From Bombyx mori (lineage: Eukaryota; Arthropoda; Insecta; Lepidoptera; Bombycidae), in contig NC_085128.1 of the NCBI RefSeq assembly GCF_030269925.1, positions 16,060,501 through 16,124,500 of the forward strand: a stretch of 64,000 nt of DNA, read 5' to 3'. The translations under genes were made by a program, and so were the position numbers. Shown one piece after another: positions 19,249 to 28,829 of the stretch (position 1 is its first letter; each line of letters begins with the position of its first letter). The notes below the pieces were generated by a model. That model was not told the origin of the DNA. It searched no databases and worked only from the letters and a program-made list of their open reading frames with translations.

Positions 19249-20144
19249 ACTTCTTAGTTCCTCAATCGCTAAATAAAAGACCTAACTAAACATTTGTATA
19301 AAATAAAGTTAAAACAAACAAAAGGAATTCGTCCGACGGGAGACACATCAAAGTAAAAACAAAATTATTATTTTTATTTAATTCCGAGCCTTTTCATATT
19401 TATCTACCGTTTAAACCTTCCTGGACTTCCACGAATAATTCAAGACCAAAATTAGCCAAATCGGTCCTGCCGTTCTGGAGTTTTAGCAAGACTAACGAAT
19501 GGGGGGTTGATTGCTTCCCGCTTCCGTAGGTTTAACCCGCGATTCCCTACAAGTGACCCCTGGGTGGTGCAAAACGGGAGCCGAATACATAATCGGTGGT
19601 AGGACTTGTCCGACTGGCTGGCGACCACCCTCCAACTAGAGTCCGCCGCCAAATAGCCTAGCTGTGTTCCGGCGTGTGGGTTGGAGAGCCAGTGTTATTC
19701 CTACCCTTTCCTCTTCCTTGTTGGGGGTGAATCTTGGCGATACCTGGAACATGCGGAGCAGACGTGCGTGTGAGCTCGCGGGACGTGATTGTTTGACGGG
19801 GGTATAGGGAGACCCAGTGAAACGGTGTTCGCCGCCGCCCGCCGGTCAGTTGGGGACCTGAACCCGGGTGTCACTACTAAACTCCGCCCCGGGAAGCTGT
19901 CCCGCCAACCGGTGTAAAATCCTGTCGTGCGGTCGTCGTGCCGGAGTCGGAGACCGGAGTGGATCCCGGCGATCGCACGCAGGGTGGACTGGGGGCCCTT
20001 CCATGCCCTGCGTCAGTCGCTCACGCAACCCGTGGTCGAGCACGTACTGTGCTCCGCGCTTTATTCAGGTATTGTCACGATTTCGCCTCGAACATCCTAC
20101 CCCGCCCAATCCCACTCTCCAAATAAAAAAAAATATAAAAAAAA

Positions 20145-23105
20145 ATGAAAGTTCGAAAAAGGAAAAGGGTTTTGTCGGCGACTCCCCATTCCACATTTAA
20201 TGTGGATTTCAGCAATGTAAGGGGTCTACATAGCAACCTCGACGCCGTACACCACCATCTTGAGACGGCGCAGCCTGCCCTTCTTTTTCTGACGGAGACG
20301 CAGATATCTGCTCCGGATGATACTTCGTACCTTGAATACCCCGGCTACGTATTGGAGCACAACTTCCTGCGTAAAGCCGGGGTGTGTGTATTCGTCCGGG
20401 CTGATGTCTGTTGTCGCCGTCTACGAAGCCTCGAACAACGGGACCTGTCCCTCTTGTGGCTGCGCGTAGATCACGGGGGCTGTACCCGAGTCTACGCGTG
20501 CCTGTACAGGTCCCACAGCAGTGATGCAGGTTCAGCTCTGATAGAGCATGTGCAAGAGGGGACTAACCGCGTGCTTGAGCAGTACCCATCTGCGGAGGTG
20601 GTGGTTCTTGGAGACTTTAACGCTCATCACCAAGAGTGGTTGGGGTCCAGAACCACTGACCTCCCGGGTCGGGCTGCCTACGATTTCGCCTTGGCCTACG
20701 GCCTCTCCCAGCTGGTGACACAGCCCACCCGTGTCCCAGATATTGAGGGGCACGAGCCTTCTCTGTTGGACCTTCTGCTGACCACCGATCCAGCCGGATA
20801 CAGTGTGGTGGTCGACGCTCCACTTGGATCGTCTGATCACTGCCTTATCCGTGCTGCCACACCACTCTCTCGTCCTAGTCGTCGAACGACGACCAGGTAT
20901 CGAAGAGTTTGGCAGTATTTGTCAGCAGATTGGGATGGATTGCGTGAGTTTTACGCATCCTACCCATGGGGGCGGTTCTGCTTTTCCTCTGCTGATCCTG
21001 ACGTCTGTGCGGACCGTCTTAAAGACGTGGTGCTCCAGGGGATGGAATTGTTTATTCCCTCCTCTGAAGTGCCCGTTGGGGGTCGCGGCAGACCCTGGTA
21101 TAACAATGCCAGCAGGGATGCTGCACACCTCAAGCGGTCCGCATACGTTGCATGGGATGATGCTAGGAGACGTCGGGATCCTAACATCTCAGAGGAAAGG
21201 CGGAAATATAACGCCGCTTCCAGGTCCTACAAGAAGGTTATTGCCAGGGCGAAATCGGAGCACGTTGCTAGAATTGGCGAGCGACTGAAGAGCTATCCCT
21301 CTGGGAGCCGTGCTTTTTGGTCGCTCGCCAAAGCTGCAGAAGGTAACTTTTGCAGGTCTAGTCTCCCACCACTACGCAAGTCCGATGACAGTCTGGCCCA
21401 TAGTGCGAAAGAGAAGGCTGACCTTCTGGTCAAACTCTTCGCCTCGAACTCGACTGTGGACGACGGGGGTGCCACACCACCGAACATCCTCCGGTGTGAT
21501 AGTTCCCTGCCGGAGATCTGCTTTACACAGTGTGCAGTCAGGCGGGAACTCCGACTCCTGGACGTCCATAAGTCGAGCGGGCCAGACGGCATCCCTGCAG
21601 TGGTTCTGAAAACGTGCGCCCCTGAGCTGACGCCTGCGCTAACGCGTTTGTATCGCCTCTCTTATTGCGCTAACAGGGTTCCGTCTTCATGGAAGACTGC
21701 CCACGTCCACCCTATCCCCAAGAAGGGTGACCGGTCGGACCCATCGAGCTACAGGCCTATCGCGATAACTTCCTTGCTTTCCAAGGTGATGGAGCGAATA
21801 ATTAATATACAACTCCTGAAGTATCTGGAGGATCGCCAGCTGATCAGTGACCGACAGTACGGTTTCCGTCACGGTCGCTCAGCTGGCGATCTTCTTGTAT
21901 ACCTTACTCACAGGTGGGCTGAAGCCTTGGAGAGCAAGGGCGAGGCTCTTGCTGTGAGCCTTGATATTGCGAAGGCCTTCGACAGGGTCTGGCATAGGGC
22001 ACTTCTGTCGAAGCTACCATCTTACGGAATCCCCGAGGGTCTCTGCAAGTGGATCGCTAGCTTTTTGGATGGGCGGAGCATCACGGTCGTTGTAGACGGT
22101 GACTGTTCTGATACCATGACCATTAACGCTGGCGTTCCACAAGGTTCGGTGCTCTCCCCCACGCTTTTCATCCTGTATATCAATGACATGCTGTCTATTG
22201 ATGGCATGCATTGCTATGCGGATGACAGCACGGGGGATGCGCGATATATCGGCCATCAGAGTCTCTCTCGGAGCGTGGTGCAAGAGAGACGATCAAAACT
22301 TGTGTCTGAAGTGGAGAACTCTCTGGGGCGAGTCTCCAAATGGGGTGAATTGAACTTGGTTCAATTCAACCCGTTAAAGACACAAGTTTGCGCGTTCACT
22401 GCGAAGAAGGACCCCTTTGTCATGGCGCCGCAATTCCAAGGAGTATCCCTGCAACCTTCCGAGAGTATTGGGATACTTGGGGTCGACATTTCGAGCGATG
22501 TCCAGTTTCGGAGTCATTTGGAAGGCAAAGCCAAGTTGGCGTCCAAAATGCTGGGAGTCCTCAACAGAGCGAAGCGGTACTTCACGCCTGGACAAAGGCT
22601 TTTGCTTTATAAAGCACAAGTCCGGCCTCGCGTGGAGTACTGCTCCCATCTCTGGGCCGGGGCTCCCAAATACCAGCTTCTTCCATTTGACTCCATACAG
22701 AGGAGGGCCGTTCGGATTGTCGATAATCCCGGTCTCACGGATCGTTTGGAACCTCTGGGTCTGCGGAGGGACTTCGGTTCCCTCTGTATTTTGTACCGTA
22801 TGTTCCATGGGGAGTGCTCTGAGGAATTGTTCGAGATGATACCGGCATCTCGTTTTTACCATCGCACCGCCCGCCACCGGAGTAGAGTTCATCCATACTA
22901 CCTGGAGCCACTGCGGTCATCCACAGTGCGTTTCCAGAGGTCTTTTTTGCCACGTACCATCCGGCTATGGAATGAGCTCCCCTCCACGGTGTTTCCCGAG
23001 CGCTATGACATGTCCTTCTTCAAACGAGGCTTGTGGAGAGTATTAAGCGGTAGGCAGCGGCTTGGCTCTGCCCCTGGCATTGCTGAAGTCCATGGGCGAC
23101 GGTAA
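20145..23105 (+). CDS. LINE ORF2: endonuclease plus reverse transcriptase
   Basis: 986 codons, open throughout, ATG at 20145 just before the endonuclease core (FSNVRGLHSNL). Endonuclease: ETQIS near 52, GDFNAHHQEW near 157, SSDHCLI near 229. Reverse transcriptase: SSGPDGIPAVVLK near 482, SLDIAKAFDRVWH near 604-616, GVPQGSVLSPTLF near 664, catalytic box YADD near 690, then the thumb and a C-terminal region with HLWAGAP, DSIQRRAVRI and RLWNELPSTVFP. There is no RNase H. The protein would nick chromosomal DNA and copy the element RNA at the nick. The final residues are encoded in the tail sequence shared by the many truncated copies in this window. CR1 or Jockey superfamily; the exact family (possibly Zenon-like) is not certain. 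Confidence 0.93.
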   Translation: MKVRKRKRVLSATPHSTFNVDFSNVRGLHSNLDAVHHHLETAQPALLFLTETQISAPDDTSYLEYPGYVLEHNFLRKAGVCVFVRADVCCRRLRSLEQRDLSLLWLRVDHGGCTRVYACLYRSHSSDAGSALIEHVQEGTNRVLEQYPSAEVVVLGDFNAHHQEWLGSRTTDLPGRAAYDFALAYGLSQLVTQPTRVPDIEGHEPSLLDLLLTTDPAGYSVVVDAPLGSSDHCLIRAATPLSRPSRRTTTRYRRVWQYLSADWDGLREFYASYPWGRFCFSSADPDVCADRLKDVVLQGMELFIPSSEVPVGGRGRPWYNNASRDAAHLKRSAYVAWDDARRRRDPNISEERRKYNAASRSYKKVIARAKSEHVARIGERLKSYPSGSRAFWSLAKAAEGNFCRSSLPPLRKSDDSLAHSAKEKADLLVKLFASNSTVDDGGATPPNILRCDSSLPEICFTQCAVRRELRLLDVHKSSGPDGIPAVVLKTCAPELTPALTRLYRLSYCANRVPSSWKTAHVHPIPKKGDRSDPSSYRPIAITSLLSKVMERIINIQLLKYLEDRQLISDRQYGFRHGRSAGDLLVYLTHRWAEALESKGEALAVSLDIAKAFDRVWHRALLSKLPSYGIPEGLCKWIASFLDGRSITVVVDGDCSDTMTINAGVPQGSVLSPTLFILYINDMLSIDGMHCYADDSTGDARYIGHQSLSRSVVQERRSKLVSEVENSLGRVSKWGELNLVQFNPLKTQVCAFTAKKDPFVMAPQFQGVSLQPSESIGILGVDISSDVQFRSHLEGKAKLASKMLGVLNRAKRYFTPGQRLLLYKAQVRPRVEYCSHLWAGAPKYQLLPFDSIQRRAVRIVDNPGLTDRLEPLGLRRDFGSLCILYRMFHGECSEELFEMIPASRFYHRTARHRSRVHPYYLEPLRSSTVRFQRSFLPRTIRLWNELPSTVFPERYDMSFFKRGLWRVLSGRQRLGSAPGIAEVHGRR

Positions 23106-23151
23106 CCACTCACCATCAGGTGGGCCGTATGCTCGTCTGTCTACAAGGGCA

Positions 23152-23153
<2 letters not shown>

Positions 23154-23209
<56 letters not shown>
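23154..23209 (+). repeat. Poly(A) tail of LINE (56 A)
   Basis: An unbroken A-run follows CAAT at the LINE 3' end; its length could be partly an assembly choice. Confidence 0.9.
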
Positions 23210-23210
<1 letters not shown>

Positions 23211-23640
23211 AGCAATTCATTTTTATATATAGAGATAGATTGTGTACCTAATAAATAAAAAATACACCTGCAGCTTCGGGCTATTGTTGGATTTTTTTAT
23301 TGGCTTAGGTAGACGGATTAATTCACCTTCTATCTATTGAGTGACCAGAGACCATATTAGAATTAATGCCACAGTTCGCCTTCAGATAGGAGACCGAATA
23401 GGGGCGTTAGAGCGTATTTTAAACGCACAGGGGTTAGTACCATCATCCTGCGTATCTCTAGAATAGTGGGACAGCTGTTATTTATTTATTTATTTATATA
23501 TATTAGGCACACAATATACATTGAAAGCTAAAAAAGAAAATATACACAATAAATAACAACAAGTAAAAAATTTGGCTCGTAACGTAAGCCAAGTGCGCAC
23601 AACTAATCAGGACAAGTGTGCTAAGTACACTTTGTGTTTT

Positions 23641-24052
23641 GTTACTATCTATGCTGATAGCCTTGAGAGGCTAGTTCAGCTTTACCCTCACCCGTAGGTG
23701 GTGAGCTCCTGGGGCTTAAACCAGAAGTGTTGCTAACACTTGCCCTAGCAAGAGCAGTGCTTTGCAGAATCTACCACCGGATCGGTGGTGGAGGACGGTG
23801 ACCGGTGACGGGTCGAACCCGTCGCTTGCGACGAAGGGTTTGACGAGTAAATTAACCCATAGACACACTCCACTGAGTTTCTCGCCGGATCTTCTCAGTG
23901 GGTCGCGTTTCCGATCCGGTGGTAGATTCTGCAAAGTACTGCTCTTGCTAGGACCAGTGGTAGTAACACTCCGGTTTGATCCCCGCGAGCTCACCTGCAC
24001 GTCAAGGAGAAGCTGAAATAGCCTCCCAAGGCTATCAGTATAGGTAGGAAAA
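23641..24052. repeat. Two LINE family-B tails head to head (inverted repeat)
   Basis: 23641-23785 is a minus-strand copy and 23786-24052 a longer plus-strand copy. Arms of ~140 bases (23641-23785 and 23912-24052) are inverted with ~126 bases between. The plus copy contains hairpin CCACTGAG...CTCAGTGG near 23871-23900 and ends CAGTATAGGTAGG plus A-run. Confidence 0.85.
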
Positions 24053-24354
24053 AAAAGTGACCACCTAACACGCGACTGGCGAATGCATTCGTACCCATCA
24101 ATAAATAAACTGAAATAAAAAATTACACAACGAAGCTTGTACTAAAAGGTCACCTAATTTTTTTTACGTGTCGTCTGTCTCGATTTTGGGGTTCAGGACA
24201 TCCGTTATCGAATACACATATTTGGTTGTCAAATTTTCAAGTGAAACTTCAATATTAGTGAGGGAATCGGGTATTGACGTTCGCTATCTGTTTTTCGTGA
24301 ATCCGACGATTTAGATACACAGATAACAGACTCCATGACTCCGAAAGCCCTACG

Positions 24355-24400
24355 GCGGTATAAAAGGTGGCACCTCGTCCGATCCTCGCACAAACCGATT
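24355..24400 (+). promoter_or_regulatory. Candidate core promoter (TATA box) antisense in intron 1
   Basis: GGTATAAAAGG lies near 24358-24368 in a locally GC-richer stretch between two repeat-rich regions, with CGCACAAAC about 30 bases downstream as a possible start. No known repeat covers it and no open frame follows within 500 bases. It could be a promoter of an unknown transcript or chance. Inference only. Confidence 0.3.
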
Positions 24401-24728
24401 GCGTTACGTTCCCCTTCGTTAGAATTTGCGTAGCGAGTTCACAGCAATTTATCACTTAAACACAGAACTAGCTCGGAACGCCACTGCGAATCTCACTGAA
24501 GTATTGTACAATACAACATCTATTCTGTACTCGAAAGCCGATTGAAAACTGATTATTGCGTATACATTTTCTTTACAAATTTTATTTATAATGCAATGCG
24601 AATTTGAGATGCCTTTAGATACTGTTTACAGTAGTCGTTTTTTGTGTCGATATGTCTACACGCTTACTTATCCTAAAGCATGCAACCGTTTTGAGTGAGC
24701 GATAATTAAGGATGGTTTTTATATGTAA

Positions 24729-24982
24729 CTAGCTGTACCCGTCCGCTTCGCTGGGCATCTAAAATTAACATTATCATTTCTCACCCCCACAAAGATTCTC
24801 ATCATTAACGCCCCCGCAACTGGTGTAGGAAGTCCAACGCTCATACAAATATTAGCCTATCCATTAAGTACATGTATTTTCTCCTTGGATACCAAGTTTG
24901 AAGCCAATCGGATGCATGGTTCAGTAGTTAAAACGGAACATCCGTAAAAACCACTGTAGATTTATATATTAGTAGTATAGAT
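24729..24982 (+). repeat. RTE-tail SINE-like element (family R1)
   Basis: Starts CTAGCTGTACCCGTCCGCTT and ends ACCACTGTAGATTTATATAT. Other copies at 12612-12832 and 34063-34278 are inverted. Confidence 0.75.
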
Positions 24983-25061
24983 TCGTAAATAGTTTCGATA
25001 AAATAGCTGAAGCTATGGTGGTTTTGTATAAAAAAATAACTGTTTTCGTAAGCTTGCATGA

Positions 25062-25314
25062 CTTACTGGTGGTAGGACCTCTTGTGAGTCCGCACGGGTA
25101 GGCACCACCACCCTGCCTATTTCGGCCGTGAAGCAGTAATGCGTTTCGGTTTGAAGGGTGGGGCAGCCGTTGTAACTATACTTGAGACCTAAGAACTTAT
25201 ATCTCAAGGTGGGTGGCGCATTTACGTTGTAGATGTCTATGGGCTCCAGTAACCACTTAACATCAGGTGGGCTGTGAGCTCCTCCACTCACCTCAGCAAT
25301 AAAAATAAAAAAAA
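25062..25314 (+). repeat. Bm1 SINE, 5'-truncated
   Basis: ACTGGTGGTAGGACCTCTTG to CAATAAAAATAAAAAAAAC, full truncated-type body. Confidence 0.92.
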
Positions 25315-25571
25315 CATCCGCTCGCCTTATTTTAAGAATTACAATGAACACGGGTGGAGCCACAGACGGAAGGCTAGGAAAAAGTAAAACAGTTTTAAGC
25401 TGGCAAAGATCATCAAACTAATATTTCAATACAATGCTAAATCAATGTTAAACTCTTGTTTTTGTATTTTGTATTTTGTTTATTAGAAATTTCATAATGG
25501 ACAAACGACTTGACACTACACACTGCAGACTATCATGCTTTATATCGATGTTGCGATTTGAGAGCTTAAAA

Positions 25572-25772
25572 TCTACTAGCTGCCACCCGCGGCTTCGCCC
25601 ACGGTGTCCAGGAAAAGTGTTAATGTAGTTTCCCGTGGAAATAAGGTGTTTCGGTATATTATGTTATCCTTCTAAACTTAAACTATCACTGAAAAAATCA
25701 TGCCCGTTGTTTCGCCTCGACGTGAAAGAAGGACAAACAAACACATTTATAATATTAAAGATATAGATAGAG
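25572..25772 (+). repeat. Another RTE-tail-like repeat
   Basis: CTAGCTGCCACCCGCGGCTT at the start and GAAGGACAAACAAACACATT near the end are landmarks of RTE-derived repeats in moths; it differs from families R1 and R2. Confidence 0.6.
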
Positions 25773-25817
25773 TGCAAACAGATTTTAGTAGTTTTTTATG
25801 AATGGGCGGACGAGTTC

Positions 25818-26076
25818 TTTTATTTCTATTTTTGTATTGCTTTAATGGGTGGACGAGTTCACAGCCCACCTGGTGTGAAGTGGTTATTAGAGCCCATACA
25901 CATCAACGACGTAAATGCGCCACCCACCTTGAGATATAAGTTCTAAGGTCTCAAGTATAGTTACATCGGCTGCCCCACCCTTCAAACCGAAACGCATTAC
26001 TGCTTCACAGCAGGAATAAGCGGGGTGGTGGTACCTACCCACGCGGACTCACAAAAGGTCTTACCACCAGTAAAAC
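25818..26076 (-). repeat. Bm1 SINE, 5'-truncated
   Basis: T-rich start, GGGTGGACGAGTTCACAGCC, body, and GGTCTTACCACCAGTAA end. A 14-base piece GAATGGGCGGACGAG just left of it (25799) repeats the Bm1 start. Confidence 0.92.
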
Positions 26077-26132
26077 TTCTATCAAATACATTTAATCCAA
26101 TTATTTCCGTGCTAATTTGAACATGAACTCAC

Positions 26133-26972
26133 CGTGTGCCTCCCTTCCGATATTACGGGATCTTTTAACCGAATGCAGCCGTAAATGAAACTGGTCAAAT
26201 ACAGAAAATTCGATATCAAAAATATCCCGTAGTAACCAATCTTCTGGAGTAGTATACCGCTCAGGGACATACCGAGCGGAATCCCCAGGGACATGCAGAG
26301 ATTCGCCACGCCCACCCTGAATGTCCTCATTTCTTTCGTAGTCACATCTCCAATGTAGCTGAACACACCGACGCACACAGTTATCCAGCCTCCTGTTAAT
26401 GACGGAAATAAATCCGATAGGGCCGTTATCTCCAACGGTAATTCATAGAAGAAATACGTGTTCAAAATAAAACTAGTACAACAGAGTACTTCCCCTACGA
26501 TCGGGAGTAATATGCACGCTTTTCTCTTTCCAGTCTTGTCACTCCAAGAGCCTACAAATAACACGAGAATGCACGGAAATGCTGTTTGTACAATATTCTT
26601 CCACGCTTGCACGGATGCCGTTAGTTTCTGGACCTCTGCTTCCTCCATCGTGTAATTCTCAGTCTGCCGTCTCTTCAGTGCCGAACACACTTCATCGCTA
26701 TAACCCAAGTTCACTCGGCACGCCTTCTCTAAATTCAGATTTTGCACTGCAAGTCCCGAGAACACATTAGACATAATGTAACACGCAATAATCGGTTCCA
26801 CCGTAATGTTCGATCTGATCTGCATCAATTTCTCTCTGACGCCGGACCTTTTAATTTTCGCTTCGTCTTTCCCCGTTTCCACGGCCGCCGGTTTCCCAGC
26901 GGATGCGTTTATTCCATTCATCACGTTAGGCTGTTGTTCAACAGTTAAAGTCCAATCAATCATAGTTATCAT
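26133..26972 (-). CDS. SLC46-like MFS transporter (proton-coupled folate transporter type), exon 1
   Basis: 280 codons on the minus strand from ATG at 26972 to donor GTGAGTTC (26132 downward). The open frame reaches further upstream only through GTG/TCG codons to a TGA, so 26972 is the first in-frame ATG; a second ATG three codons on is equally possible. Order: ~45-residue hydrophilic N-terminus; helix 1 about 59-79; long extracellular loop with NYT glycosylation site at 106-108 and several cysteines, typical of SLC46; helix 2 about 127-141; the MFS loop motif GSWSDKTGKRK at 141-151; helices 3-6, with the YIGDVTTKEMRTFRVGV motif at 206-222. SLC46 members carry folates, glycopeptide fragments or other small solutes across plasma or lysosomal membranes with protons; which substrate applies here cannot be told. 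Joined to exons 2-5 the protein reaches about 465 residues, close to the 450-500 usual for the family. Confidence 0.93.
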
Positions 26973-27705
26973 TCGAATGAGCCGTCCCGTTTTTCGCACG
27001 TCCTCCCGCGGGGCGCATTCTCGTCTCTCCACACCTTTCCGCGATCATTTTCGGTACGTCCTCCAGGGATCACGGCATAGCACTGATTTGAAAAAATTCT
27101 CGGAGCAGTTTAATGATATGTTTCAGATCGTGTCGGAGCACAAACTGTATGATCCCTGTTGACTTCGGAGTACATTGAACGGATACGCGTTCGAATGGTG
27201 TCATTAGCGGCAATTGGGCAGGCGTAGTGTCGACTGGCAGCGGGGCGGCCGGAGCTCACAGGACTGCCTGGAGCGTCACAACCTTGCAGTAGGTAGCCGA
27301 TTATCCCATTAGAGTGATGTGATCTGACGTGCTGGGTACGCGTGCGAGTCTATTAGTACACGGTCAAGGTACGCTTGATGCGTCCTGGTACAGATTAAGA
27401 GTATTTGAACGATTCGACTCAAGGCGTACTTATGCATCTTGAAATACCGTAATCAGGAGGATTATTAAAACACCCACTTGGCACCTAATAAGTTTGTAAT
27501 GTTGATTTTATAAGCATTGAGGAATCAAATATTGATGTGGCATTTTCTTTTATGATATTTATAAGGGAACCTTAATGGAATGTACGCAATGGAAGATTAA
27601 GGAAGAATAAAGGTAAAAATCATTTGATAACAGAGATGGTGCCCGCGTCGCTCGATTTAGTACTACACTGGTGGTACTACACTACTACTAATACTTTAGT
27701 ACTAT
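26973..27705. other. Region upstream of the transporter gene
   Basis: This should hold the 5' UTR and promoter of the SLC46-like gene (minus strand). I see no clear TATA box or initiator and no repeats; GC content is higher up to about 27,350. The frame 26806-27162 on the plus strand is antisense to exon 1 and not a gene. Confidence 0.4.
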
Positions 27706-27707
27706 AC

Positions 27708-27937
27708 TTACTGGTGGAAGGACCTCTTGTGAGTCCGCGCGGGTAAGTACCACCACCCTGACTAATTCTGCCGTGAAGCAGTAATGCGTTTCGGTTTGAA
27801 GGGTGGGGCAGCCGTTGTAACTATACTTGAGAATCTCAAGTTGAGACCTTAGAACTTGTATCTCAAGGTGGGTGGCGCATTTAGGTGGCAGGTGGGCTGT
27901 GAGCTCGTCTACCCATCTAAGCAATAAAAAAAAAACT
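27708..27937 (+). repeat. Bm1 SINE, 5'-truncated with internal deletion
   Basis: ACTGGTGGAAGGACCTCTTG start. The region GTAGATGTCTATGGGCTCC is missing between GCATTTA and GGTGGCAGGTGGG, and a short stretch GAGAATCTCAAGTT is inserted. Confidence 0.88.
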
Positions 27938-28242
27938 CGAAATAGAAAGGCATTTATTTCATAGAACTTAATTATAGGTCTTATTTACCTATCTGAGATT
28001 TTCAAAGTAAATAATATACGATATTTATAGTTGTACTTGATAGTTGATAGACAAGGAAATGTTCCGTCTGTCGTATTAGCATTGATATCTAATACGAATG
28101 AGGAGACACAACACAAGGTCACGTGACGTGAGCCGCGTTCGAGACTCAACTTACAGAATATCAGTGATGTATTAAAATTGGCAAATAATTGTACATTATT
28201 GAAACTAGTGTAAAGATTTAACTAGTTTTACATTTCAATTAC

Positions 28243-28385
28243 GGTAGGCAGCGGCTTGGCTCTGTCCGCGGTATTACTGTGTGCTTAGTGCGAGTTGTTA
28301 TAACTTCTCGATCGCGTAAAAGTTAACTCAAATTTGTATAGAAGGTGGACTGTGAGCTTGTCCACCCATCTAAGAAATAAAAAAA
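28243..28385 (+). repeat. Chimeric SINE/LINE-tail repeat
   Basis: It starts with the CR1 LINE tail words GGTAGGCAGCGGCTTGGC, continues with unrelated GTGCTTAGTGCGAG and TCTCGATCGCGTAAAAG, and ends with a Bm1-like tail GACTGTGAGCTTGTCCACCC plus A-run. Probably a separate SINE family with the same tail type. Confidence 0.45.
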
Positions 28386-28458
28386 TAACAAATGATCATA
28401 TTACTTCGAGTAGTTTCGAGCAAGATTTTTACTATCACTCAAAAGATCTATGAAAAAA

Positions 28459-28822
28459 AAGGGTGCGTGTACTTATGTACGCGCGTAAGAAGTTATACTT
28501 TATTTTTATTAAATTTATTTCTTTTTTTTTATTGAAATTTTAATCAATTTGAAAAAAAATCGATTTAGCAACATCCTCAAACACGCATATTGGACATCCC
28601 TTTTCTTGACATCGTATAAATTCGGTAATTCTCGGTACGGTTCGGAAAGTTCACCTGCGGCTATATTCAGACTCGCCAAGTCACGTCGGTCGTATAGTAA
28701 TGAGCGATTTAGTGGGCAACTTCATTCTGTTAATTTTGTGCCACGGTGCACGCGCATCGTAAAATTTCACTCTCATCAATTTTTCATAACGCGCCTAAAG
28801 AAGTATAACTTCAAAAGATTTG
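28459..28822 (+). mobile_element. TIR element family T, short copy
   Basis: Left GGTGCGTGTACTTATGTACG then GAAGTTATACTT; right AAGTATAACTTC near 28803-28814. No tandem core. Same ends at 47502-47818. Confidence 0.75.
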
Positions 28823-28829
28823 ATGAATT

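Larger units (their letters stand above)
19500..23209 (+). mobile_element. CR1/jockey-type LINE with open ORF2 and 56-A tail
   Basis: The element begins with a G-run (GGGGGG at 19501), has ~645 bases of GC-rich leader, one long ORF (20145-23105), and a tail ending CAATAAA followed by A through 23209. No Gag-like ORF1 with zinc knuckles is present, so the copy is either 5'-truncated or of a family whose ORF1 was lost. A target duplication cannot be read because the poly(A) obscures it. GC-rich coding in AT-rich surroundings and the long uninterrupted A-run argue for a young insertion. It lies in intron 1 of the SLC46-like gene, antisense to it. Confidence 0.92.
18958..23238 (+). repeat. RTE-derived repeat (family R2) split by two later insertions
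   Basis: It starts CTAGCCGACCCGGCAGACTT, is interrupted by a BMC1 tail (18984-19248), continues 19259-19499 with CGACGGGAGACACATCAAAG and GGTCCTGCCGTTCTGGAG, is interrupted again by the CR1-type LINE (19500-23209), and ends CAGCAATTCATTTTTATATA at 23210-23238. The order of events is readable from the uninterrupted copy at 16671-16945. Confidence 0.85.

Noticed and set aside
20803..21288. Overlapping frames inside the LINE ORF2 as genes
   Set aside because: They are alternative-frame by-products of GC-rich LINE coding sequence.
27000..27032. Longer N-terminus for the transporter starting at 27032
   Set aside because: The codon there is GTG, not ATG; the first in-frame ATG is at 26972.
26806..27162. 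118-codon plus-strand frame over the transporter exon
   Set aside because: It is the antisense shadow of exon 1 and its upstream region; the minus strand has clear MFS motifs and splice sites.
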